Assembly (NCBI GenBank): GCA_014529385.2 | Contig: CM043963.1 | Span: 106,985,912-107,049,911, forward strand | DNA from: Adiantum capillus-veneris | Taxonomy: Eukaryota; Streptophyta; Polypodiopsida; Polypodiales; Pteridaceae | Direction of reading: 5' to 3' | DNA length: 64,000 nucleotides | Shown: positions 11,155-23,000 of the stretch, in pieces | Numbering within the stretch: position 1 is the first letter of the stretch | Layout of the letters: every line of letters begins with the position of its first letter | Made by a program: the position numbers and the translations under genes | The notes under the pieces: model-generated | What the model was told of the DNA's origin: nothing | The model's input: only the letters and a program-made list of their open reading frames with translations | Database searches by the model: none

Positions 11155-14100
11155 CGATGGGGTCCCAACCAACCCTCTCAAGGGCCCCCCACACAGTTGC
11201 CGATGTGGTATTTGCTTTTGATTGCGTAAATGGAATGTACACACATGCAATACCTCAATGCAAACTCTATTGATGCGAATGGGGAATGTCGCTACGGTAA
11301 CTCTTCAAAATCCAGGGCTGATTTGATGCACCTTTGGATCCATCTCGATGAGGGGTTGCTGATGGTTACCAAGGGGAAGATATGGGGCTGATTTGCGCTC
11401 CCAATGTGAGAGGACTGAATTGCTGAAAACGTAGATGATGATGGAGCCGATAATGGACAGCAAGGGGAGCACTCGATGCGGCAAGGGAATGGCCGAGTGG
11501 AGGCTCAATGGGGTACAGAAGGTCCGCGGGCTGCAGTAGGGAGAATAGCATTAGCGGATTCAAGCAATCTCCGACGACCAAAAGGGCTGAAAACTAAAAA
11601 CGATGGCTGCTAGGGCTGATCTGGCACGAAGGTGGGTCGCGATGGTAGCAAAAATGCTTTTCGCTGATCTGCAGAAAACGCTGGGGCTAATTGCTGCAAA
11701 ACGCTGGGCTAATTTGGTGCTAGGTGATCTGATGGCGAACGCTGGGCTCTTGCTCCTTTTATAGAGGAGAATATTGGGTATGAACTTTTTAGGACTTAGG
11801 TAGAGCAAACCTTCAGTTAATTCATAAAAAATAAATCATAAAATGACTTATTGATAAACTTGACCAGGGCTAAGTTTCGGGGTGAAACTGCGTACATTTG
11901 TCGACCAGGGAATCCGATTGACACGGGGAATGGCTTGTTGGATTCCTCTAATTTGAAACTACATGCACGTCATGCCAGACGCCCACCATAGTGTATTAAC
12001 ATTTCTCAGAACGCTTGTACAACCCATTTATGTAGGAAGGGTTCCGAAACTAAAACCCCTAATCTAATGGACTCGTTTGGACATGTAGGTCCTTTGAACA
12101 GGCTCACAAAATTGCCGGTACTAATTCTTTAAGGATTCTAGACACTCTTATCCAAGGATAGGTGCAAAATTGACTGTGAAAGTCGAGAAGCATGTCTACG
12201 TGGCACACATAGCATATCTCTCGACCTAGGAATCCGCTTGACGGGGAGATTTGGAAGAACATAAAGTTTCTAATTTGTCTGATGATTTCTTGCAAGCTCA
12301 AGCCGATTGTTTCTTTGAGGGTTTACCTGGAGAGCTATCTCCTGGGATACCTGAGGATCACACGATTGATTGGATTCTGGGCAGTACGCCACCAAATCGG
12401 CCACCTTACAGAATGAGCAAAGCCTAGAATGAAGAAATAATGAACCAAGTAGAGGACTTTTGGAAAAGGGTCTAATTTAGCCCAGTACCTCACCTTTTTA
12501 TTCACTAGTGCTTTGTTTTTTAAAGAAAGGTTGATCTTGGAGGATGTAGGACTCTTAACAAATCACCATCAAGAACAAATTCCCAATACCGAAGATAGTT
12601 GATATACTTGACAAATGACAGGGTTCTCATGTTTCAGCAGAATCGAGTTGAAAAGTGGCTATCATCAAATTAGGATCATTCTTGGAGATGTTATACAAGA
12701 CTACGCTTAGGACATCCTTCGGATTGTACTACAAATGCTCTTAATAGGATGATGGATCAGAAGTTTTGAGAGCTTAGGGAGTTTGTGGGCACCTTTTTTA
12801 ACGACGTCATCGTATTCTCCAAGATGAAGAACACAGAAGACATCTCTTGAGGCACTGTGAAAACACAGGTTGGTCATCAACGGGAAAAGAGTGAGTTCTT
12901 TCTATTAGAGATACACTGTTTGGGGCACATTGTGATGGGTTTTACGGTTAGGGTTTCTGCGTCGAGGTTATAGACACATCGGATCAATTCGTTCGTTTCC
13001 CCTAGAAAAGTGGTCCATGCCAATCTCTTGGTCAAAGCTGGAATTCTCTATGCCGTGATCTGTTCTCTTTGCTCTTCTTTCATGTGTGTTCATCTGCGTG
13101 GCACTAAGGACATCGAAGTGACCTTCAGGTCTTAAACTAACTTGATTGTATTTTGCAGATTCCGGATGAGGGGCCTAGGCCTAGAGAAACAAGGAAGAAA
13201 CAGAGGAAACCCCAACTTATGAAGTCCTGCCAAGTGGCCCAAAGAGTTAGGAATTAATGATCCTAAGCCCTTCCATTTAGAGGCAACCTGAGGAAACACA
13301 TGTCTAGTATGTGGTTCGACAATTGGTATATCCAATTGAACAAAAAAAAAACAGAAACCGACAGATCGAATTTTGACTTAAAGCTTTGCACAACTATTTG
13401 GACACCTTGAATCCTCTTGCTAACCCTGTTATTCCTCCCCAACCTTCTCAGATTTATTCTTCTCTTCTGCCTGACCCTTCTCGAAATCACCCGGTTACCT
13501 CTTCACAACAAAGTTTTGGAGATGTCTCTCATTTTCTGGGAAGTATTTTCAAGAACATGGCTTCAAGAGAACGACCGCATGTGGCTTCCGAAGCACCACC
13601 ACCATTGCCTTCTGCACCTCCACCCTATGTCCCACCACCACCTACTGCGCCTTTCTATTCATTAGATGGGCACCATCACCATTACTATTGTTATTCAGTA
13701 CCTCCGGTGGCAGATTCAGGTCCAACACCCTTCAAGGATGGAGGTGCTATAGTTAAATTTTTCACCTTCTTAGGCATTCAAGATTCTCACAACGCTTTCA
13801 AGTTTCTACAATAGTTTGACGTATTACTCAGTACCATTAATTTTACAAAAGAATCCAAGTTGCTACGGGTCACTTTCTATCTTAAGGATAGTGCCTTGAC
13901 ATGATGGGCTGCCCTATCCAGGAAACCTGACACCCTATGTGCATGTGGACAAACTAACTCCTATTTCTAGGGTTTAGGACAACCTAGGAAATGTTCTCAC
14001 ACCCTTGTGAGCTTGTATGAAAGACCTGGATGTCCATGCTCTTTAGATTACTTGTATACCCTTTGATTGCACATGAGCATAGTGAGTGTCTGATACGTGA

Positions 14101-17100
14101 AGGCACTGGGGAGTGTTCCCATACAGTTGCATTTGTACCCAGCCTGGATATTTATCTGCATGTGAAGTGCCTCTTACAAGTGAGTATATTAACTCATTAA
14201 TAAGTGACATTTCTAGAAAGCATGGGATTTTTATTGGCATTGCTCGACCCAGCTTTAATCCCATATATAAGTGACCCTAGGTGTCACTTCTTAAGCATAA
14301 GTTAGTACCCTCAGTACCAATACCGAGTACTCATAGTACCTCAGCATCTTTAGTGTTTTTGCATCAGATCACCCCATCAGCACCAGCATTTTCAGATTTC
14401 AGCCATAACCTCGCCGTACCGTCGGAGCTCTAGCGATCAATAACAGCATTTCCAGTTTTCAGCCCAAGACAGCAGGTCAGCCAGCATTTCCAGATTCAGC
14501 CCTCAGATCAGCCATCGCTCTTTCAGTTTTCAGCCCATCCTCGACATCGGCCATAGCAAATCAGCCCATAGCCTCGTCGAGATTCCAGATCCCATTTAAC
14601 ATCTCTAGCGTTTTGCATTTTCAGCCCTTAGCCTTGAGATCCAAGCACCTTCAACAAGATCCCATCAGCTTCTAGGACCATTGTATCAGCATCTTTGCAA
14701 TCTAAAGCAAATACCTCTCTAGCGATAGAGAGGGGGGGCCCTTGGAGGGGGGTTTGGGACTCCATGTGGTGTTAGTCGGTTACCATATACATGTGGTAGT
14801 GATGTGTGTGAACACACTAGGACCGCCGGGGCATTTTTTCCCTCTTTAGGAGGTTTTTTCCCCCGAGCATTGTATATACGCCCATCACTCTAGGGCTATC
14901 TATCTTTCCATTGCACACTAAGTAGCACACTCTCTATTGTGTGCCTTGAGCTTCCTTCGTCTTCTCCAAGCTGTGTGCGTTTCTCTGCAACCCTAATTCC
15001 AACAATTTGTATCAGAGCAGGTTACGTCCTCCCGGGCTTAGTCGCCAGCTGCTCCAGCACACGCCTGCTCACTTTCTCCGATTACAGTGAGTTTTGGCGA
15101 GCGTTCGCAGGTTGACAAATATTTTGGAAAAGCTCGTAGAGCTTTGGTCTGCTCAGATTTTTGGATCGGGCTCATTTCAGCCTCCGTTTCCACTACATGC
15201 AGTGTTGCACAGGCTATTTTGTCATTTTGTGTAGAATTTCTGTCAGTGTCATTTTCTGCATAACAGGTCCTTTTACGGTTTGTGCTATATAGCACGTGTT
15301 GTTCCCGCCCCGTTTCTTCTATTTTCGAGCAGTTTTCACATCAGGTGCAACATTTACCATGGTTGACAACAACACAGATGTGTGCAAGATGTTTGCTGCT
15401 GAGGACAGGGTGGATGGGGACAATTACCCTATGTGGGCTTACATGATGCAACGTGTTCTTGTGTCAAAGGGCGTCTGGAATATTGTGCAGGACATTGATG
15501 TACGTCCTGGTTGTGAGGATGTCGGCGATGTTGAGGATGTTGCAGGTCTTGCTGCAAGGATTGTTGCTATTAGAGTTGTTTTGCCTACGGCAGAACAAGC
15601 TCGTTGGGATGTAAAGGATGCGCAGGCTCATGCATTGATTGCGTTGTCTGTGAAGCGCACCATTGTTCCTCACATCCGTTCAGCAAAATCTGCAAAACAG
15701 GCTTGGGATATTTTGGCTGGTCTTTATGCAAGCCGCAATGAGGCTAAAATTGCTTTGCTGCGTAAAGAGCTGGAGTCGAAAATTATGCATGAGGCAGATG
15801 ATACGGACACTTTTCTTGCTGGTGTCAAGGATATCAATGAGCAACTTATTTCTGCAGGTGAAGTCATTTCAGACAGTTACCTTGTGTAGACTGTTCTTGA
15901 TGCCTTACCAGATTCTTAGCGGACTTTTGCTAGTACTTGGAGACTCATGACATAAGGAAATCTAGAAGTTATCAAGTTTGATGCATTATGCACATTGCTG
16001 TTGCAAGAGTCACTTTCCAGAATAAACAAGACTAGACAACGTGCAGTTGAACAGGCTTTTATTACTTCTCAAAGAAAGGGTGGTAACATCAATGCAGCCA
16101 CTTCTTATGGTTCTGCTGCGAGTGGCAAAACTTCTGTTCCAATGCTTCTGCTGGAAGCACTTCGTCTGGCAATTCTGTTGATAAGGGCAAAAAGAAGATA
16201 CGTTGCCATTATTGTAAAGCTAATGATCACTTGATCAAGTCGTGTCCTAAGTTGAAGGCCAAAGAGGCTAAGAAGAAAGAGGGTGGTTCCACTGCAAATG
16301 CTAGTTCCACTACAAATGCAGCCATTGTTGAGTCTCTCTTGTCTGTATCCGCACTTGCTAGACTTGGACTTGTAGTCAAATTTGTGGATGACAGATGTAC
16401 AATTTATGATCTCAGTTTTGGTGATGAAATTGTTGCATCTGGCCTTTTGTATCGTGGCCTGTATAAGCTCACTTTGTATGACAAGTGTGGACAAAATTTT
16501 GCAAATGCTGTTGCAGATTCAAGGGCTATTTCAGATGCAAAACTTTGGCATGCACGTTTTGGTCATCTGAATTTTGCCAATTTGCTGAGTTTGCAGAAAT
16601 CTGATATGGTTGCTTCTTTGCCGCCTCTTGAAGCACCTGTCAATCATGTTTGTGAAGGTTGTAATTTGGGTAAGATACAACGTTCTAAGTTCCCAAAGGA
16701 TGGTTCAATTCGGGCCACATGCAGGTTGCAGCTTGTGCATAGTGATGTTTGTGGGCCCATGCAAACTCTGTCCTTGGGAAATTACCTTTACTTCGTGACT
16801 TTCATTGATGATTACTCCAGGTATGCATGGGTATTTCTGCTTAAAGCGAAGTCCGAAGTTTTTATGTGCTTCAAACAATTTCTGGCTATGGCTGAAAATG
16901 TCTCGAAATGTACTATGGGCACCCTCCGTTCCGATCGAGGGGGGGAGTATATGTCTCATGAATTTAATGCATTTCTGGTTAGTCGTGGGATAAAACACCA
17001 ATGTACAGTGCCTTATACACCTCAGCAAAATGGTATTGTTGAGAGGAAAAACAAATCACTGACGGAAATGGCACGATGTATGGTCAAAAGTCAAGCTTTG

Positions 17101-19568
17101 CCGCATTCTTTTTGGCTTGAGGCCATCATGTGTGCCACTTATGTACTTAACAGGTGTCCTACGAAAGCTTTGCAGTCTATTACTCCATATGAAGCATGGC
17201 ATGATAGAAAGCCTTCTATTGAGCACATGCGTGTTTTTGGCTGTTTGGCATATGCTTTGGTGCCACAAACACAGCGCAAAAAATTGGATGATAAGGCTGT
17301 CAAATGTATTTTTGTTGGTTATAGTGCCAAAAGCAAAGGTTACAGGTTATATCATCCGCAAACAAAGCGTATTCTGGTTTCACGGAATGTAGTGTTTGCG
17401 GAAGATTCTGTTCAGCCCTTGCTGTCATGTACTAGAGACAGTAATGTAAGCTCACAGGACATTTATGACACTTTGTTGCCTCTTTTCAGTGGTGGAAATA
17501 CGAATGTAAGTTCCAATGAGGCAAATGTACAGCCTATGGGGGTTTTTGAAAATGTTACAGATCAACCTATTACTGATGCAGATGTACATGATGTACTTGA
17601 TGAGGAAAGGGTTGAAAATGAGCAGGCTAGAGGTATGCCAAAATGGCTGGTGCACACTTTGCGTGACAGTAAATTGGATGCATCTTTGTCTAGTCGTACT
17701 CGTTCAGGCTCTCGCCATGCATCTTATGCATCAGATTGTTATGCTTTGGCTGTGTCTAGCTTACATGATGTTGAGGAGCCTCTGTCTTTTGATGAAGCAC
17801 AGAATTCAGAAAATTGGATGGCTGTCATGCAATCAGAATATGATGCACTTATAGAAAATGACACATGGACTTTATGTGATTTGCCTCATGGCAAAAAGGC
17901 CATTGGTACGAAGTGGGTTTACAAGTTGAAACGCAAGTCGGATGGTGAGATCGATCGCCATAAGGCTCGACTTGTTGCAAAGGGTTATGCACAACAAAAA
18001 GGCATAGATTATGAAGAGACTTTTGCTCCCACTTGTCGTATGACTACTGTGTGTTTTCTATGTGCTTTCTTAAATGGTGATATATTTGAGAAAGTTTATG
18101 TAACACAGCCTCGCAGTTTTGTCATAGAAGGACAAGAGGACAAAGTGTGCAGATGTAAGAAGGCTTTGTATGGGTTGAAGCAATCTCCTCATGCTTGGTA
18201 TAAGAAAGCTGAAACTCATTTGGTTAAACAAGGCTTTTGTAACAGTCCAACAAAAAGCACATTGTATGTAAAGCGTGAGGGTGATGTACTTCTCATTGTG
18301 GTTCTTTATGTCGATGATTTGCTGATCACTGGACCAAATGAGAGACATATTGTTGAATTTAAGGCTGATTTGAATGCTACTTTCAAGATGAAAGATTTGG
18401 GGTTGTTGCATCATTACTTGGGTATATAGTTTAAGCAGTGTGATGGTGGTATTGCCTTGTGTCAGAAAAGTTACATAGAGACATTGCTATGCAAGTTTGG
18501 ACTTGGGGATTGCAAACCTATTGCCACTCCCATGGAAACATGTTTGAAGTTGAGTCTACATGATGCTGGCGATCCTACTGATGTCACTCTTACCAAACTG
18601 CTGTTGGGTGCCTCATTTATGTATGCAACACGAGGCCAGATATTCAGTCTGCAGTCTCACAGGTCAGCAGATTTATGCATAGCCCAGGGTCTAACATTGG
18701 CAGGCTGTCAAGAGGATTTTCCGCTACCTTAGTGGCACTTTACATCTTGGCTTGTTTTATCCCAAGGGGGGATCATTGCCGCCAGACTTACATGCTTTTT
18801 CGGACTCAGATTGGGCTGGTTGTTTTGACACGCGAGTGTCCACAAGTGGTTTTTGTTTCATGCTTGGCAGTTCATGTATATCATGGTTGAGCAAGAAGCA
18901 ACCTACTGTGGCCACTTCGAGTTGTGAGGCTGAGTATAGGGCAGTCTTCACAACTACGGTTGAGTATGTATGGCTCAGACGCCTTATGGCTGATTTGGGT
19001 GTTGGACAAGACACTACCAACACTATCTACATTGACAGTCAGAGCGCATTGGCAGTTGTGAGGAACCCAGTTTTTCATGCTCGCACAAAGCACATTGAGG
19101 TGCATTACCACTATGTCAGGGAGAGGCTCTCAAGAGGAGAGATCAGCTTGGCTTATGTGCCAACACAGGACAACCTTTCAGATCTTTTCACAAAGGCATT
19201 GTCGTGTGAGAAGCTTGAAGCTTTCCGCAAAGCTTTGGGCTTACTCCCCTTTGTGGACTGATCATGTCCTTAGGGCATGGCACTTCCCTTTACTCATGTG
19301 CCAACTCTCGTTCACCGCATCACTCCAGGGGGGATTTGTTACCATATACATGTGGTAGTGATGTGTGTGAGCACACTAGGTCCTCCGGGGCATTTTTTCC
19401 CTCTTTAAGAGGTTTATCCCCCCGAGCATTGTATATACGCCCATCACTCTAGGGCTATCTATCTTTCCATTGCACACTAAGTAACACACTCTCTATCGTG
19501 TGCCTTGAGCTTCCTTCGTCTTCTCCAAGCTGTGTGCATTTCTCTGCAACCCTAATTCCAACATAGTC

Positions 19569-19622
<54 letters not shown>

Positions 19623-20010
19623 ACCTTCATTCACAATATCATTCTCTCTTTTCTCTCTAGTCTTTGCACTTCTCTCTTGAAGTAATAAGAAGCTTGAGTA
19701 CACACTGAGCACTCATCCTGAGCATTCACCATCAATCACTAATGTTACACATTACATGACATTCCAAAATCTGGCATGACTTTAAATTCGCTTTCTACCC
19801 AAGCTTCCTTGATGAGACCTTTGAAGTAGACATACTTGCAGCATGGCCTGGCCTCAGGATGTATCCCTCGAACACCCTTCCAACGTACAAGCAAAGATTT
19901 TGGGACGCTTATCTACCAGTTTCCACTTCTAAGTTTTAAAAGCTTTCTAAAATAAAGCAACTTTTTGTTTTCCCTCTCATAGGGCTTAGTGGAAAATAAA
20001 GCAACTTGCT

Positions 20011-20064
<54 letters not shown>

Positions 20065-23000
20065 AACTGCTTGCGTAGAATAAAGCAGAGATTCTCCCAC
20101 GCAAAGCTGCTAAAAAAAAAAGCCGTGCCGTAAATCGCGGAATCTGTACAGCCTGGCACGTGTCATATTTTCCGAAATTTGCGGGGCTGCCGTACAGCCA
20201 GCAACGTCAGCATTTCAGCATGTCTACATTTCCCAGGGCTTGTCCATGCAGTTGTGCGTATACTGGGCAGCCACGTCACCAGTTTGTGACATACAGTGGT
20301 ATCAAAGTGATCGCCCTCAATTACGCCTGCAAAACAAACAGAAGCCATAAACTATCTTAGCAGACACTGACTGTTAGTACCTATGCACTAGCAACACAGA
20401 TCTAGCACATGTACCAATCGACAGTCACATCACACGACATCACATGACATCACTAGACATTACATGACATTCAACATTCATTCGGATCTTAGACCATGAT
20501 TTATCGGCAATGCAGTTAGCAATCGCATCTAGATCCACTCAGGACCTCATAGATGCCCGATTGACTAACCCCTATTGCAACCATGTCTATTCGAGATCAT
20601 TCAGACCAAAATGCTGCAGTCATTTCGTCTATCAGTTCCTGCACTTAAAACCAAGTCAAGAACAAAGCAGTTTCATATTTTTCCGGAATTCCATTTCATA
20701 AAGTCATACAGAGCATACTGTCAGAGCATATTGTCAGCTCTCAGTATCCCTGAAGCTCAAAGAGACATCAGTGACTCTAGTATTCTAAAATCAAGGCATC
20801 TGTTGACAAAGGAGTGGAGTAACTCCCCTCTTGTGCAACCCACTGTACTAGATTTCCGGCCAAGCTGAATTCGGGGTTCCATTTGGAGTAGACTATGCTA
20901 AACCAAAAGCTTCAAGGTAAAGGTTCACAATCTGAGGAGTATCTGCTAGGTCCTCCTCCTTCATCCACTTTGCATCCAATGCACGATAGTTCTTGAATTT
21001 AACCAAGAACCGCCTTCTCACTTTACCCTTATTCTTTCTGTCCTTATGTGCCAAAATGTGTTCAGGAACAAGGATCTCCTCGTTTTCTTCCACTTCGGGT
21101 TGCTCATCAGGCTCCCCATCTTTGGGCACATCTCCGTTAAAAGGTTTCAAGAGACTCACATGAAATGCATTGCGAATCCTCCAAGTGTCAGGCAGTTTCA
21201 GTCGGAAGGAGACATCATTGATCTTTTCAGAGATTTGGAAAGGTCTGTAGTATCGCATACTAAGCTTTGGGAAAAGCTTCTTCTTTCCCTTCTTCTTTCT
21301 CCGGCGTGCCTTCTCAAAACATAAGAGCATCCAATCACCCTCCTTCAATTTCAAATCGCGACGATGGCGATCCGCTGCCTTATTCTGTGTTTCCTAAGAT
21401 TTCTGCAAAGCCTCGCGGACCTTGGCAAAAGCCGTGTCCAAGTCACGCGTACACTCATCGGCTTCAAAAATCTTATCTTTCGTGCTTAAGAAGGGTAGAA
21501 CCTTTGCAACACCTTCAATAATCTCAAATGGCGCCTTCCCCCGTCGAAGAGTGTATCGTGTTGTTGTAGGCAATTTCCACCAAAGGTAGATACTCTTCCC
21601 ATTGAGTCTTCTGATCCGAGATATAAGACTTCAATAAATCTAAAAGCACTGAATTGGCAATCTCAGATTGCCCGTCAGTCTGCGGGTGGAAAGATGACGA
21701 GAACTGCAATCGCGTGCCAATGTTCTCCCAAATTGCCTTCCAAAACAAACTCGTAAATCTGGGGTCCTTGGCGGAGACAATCGTCTCGGGCATGCCATGT
21801 AATCTGAAAATCTGGGCCACAAACAATCTCGCTAAGTGATCCGGCTTGACTGTTTTCTTTACTGGAATGAAATGAGCCTGCTTGCTAAATCTGTCAATAA
21901 CAATCCAGATACCATCGTGACCACTCTGTGTTCTTGGGAGATCAAAAATGAAATCCATTGCAATACTTTCCCAAGGGCGGGTGGGTATGGGCAAAGGCTG
22001 CAACAATCCTTGTGCTTTATGCCTGCCAAACTTGACCTTCTGGCATACCAAGCAACTGTGCACAAACTCGTCCACATCCTTCTTGAGTCTCAGCCAAAAG
22101 AAGTATCTCTCTATCCCTTTCAAGGTGGTAGCAATGCCGCGGTGACCCGTAAAAGGCGGACAATGGCATTCAATCATAACCTTTTCCCTCAACGGCTGTG
22201 TAATGCAGAACATGGTTTTCCTCATCAAGTAGCTATCCCGAATGGAATATCCCGCTACTGTCTCCCCATCCCGTATCCGTGTGAAAACGTCTGCAAAATC
22301 CGTATCTATGGCATACTTGTCGACCATATCCTCGAAGCTCCTACGGTGAGTCGCAGAAATAGCCAGAACCAACGGCTTCCGAGACAAAGCATCTGCCACC
22401 AAATTCTTCAATCCTTGCACATGGACAATCTGGAAGTGAAACTGTGACAAGATGTTCGCCCATCGCATCTGCTTTTCCAATAGCTGCTTCTGTGACAAGA
22501 AGTAGCGTAAACTTTGATGGTCTGTAAAGATAGTAAAATCCGCTCCGAGTAGGTAGTGCCGCCACTGAGTAAGAGCATGGATAACCGCCAAAAGCTCTTT
22601 CTCATAAATCTGTGCTGTCAATTCCGGCCTTGAGAACAATCGGCTCTCGTAAGCAAACATGGTCTTCTTGCATTAAGACCGCACCGAGACTACGACCACA
22701 AGCATCACAGTATACTTCAAATGACTTCTGCAAGTCCGACAAAGTCAAAACTGGTCCTGTAGTCAATTTCTCTTTCAATGTCTGAAACGCAGTCACCTCT
22801 GTGGGTCCCCACGAGAAAGGGACTCCTTTCTGTGTCAAGATATGCAAAGGGGAAGCAACCTCTACAAACTTTCGAATGAACCCCCTGTAGTACGAACACA
22901 ATTCCAAGAAGCTTCTAACTTCATGGACATTCTTCAAATCGGGCCAATCACGGATAGTCTCTATCTTGGCCGGATCCATCTGCACTCCTGCTGCTGAGAC

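Larger units (their letters stand above)
14778..19563 (+). mobile_element. Ty1/copia element C (4,786 bp)
   Basis: It has 227-bp LTRs at both ends, PBS, gag, zinc knuckle, integrase, RT and RNase H in copia order, a polypurine tract and the TSD TAGTC. It is defective: the protease core is missing, a short block is missing from RT, and there are stops in gag and after RT. It is inserted in LTR D, so it is younger than D. Confidence 0.95.

Noticed and set aside
11030-11273. Open frames of alternating Arg-Glu or Ser-Leu across GA/CT tracts (also at 48025, 49093-49478, 55641-56293, 58617)
   Set aside because: They exist only because dinucleotide repeats lack stop codons; no start context or conserved domain.
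15296-19261. Endogenous pararetrovirus (caulimovirus-like) origin for the RT-bearing segments
   Set aside because: Integrase, LTRs, PBS, polypurine tracts and target-site duplications show LTR retrotransposons; no movement-protein sequence was seen.
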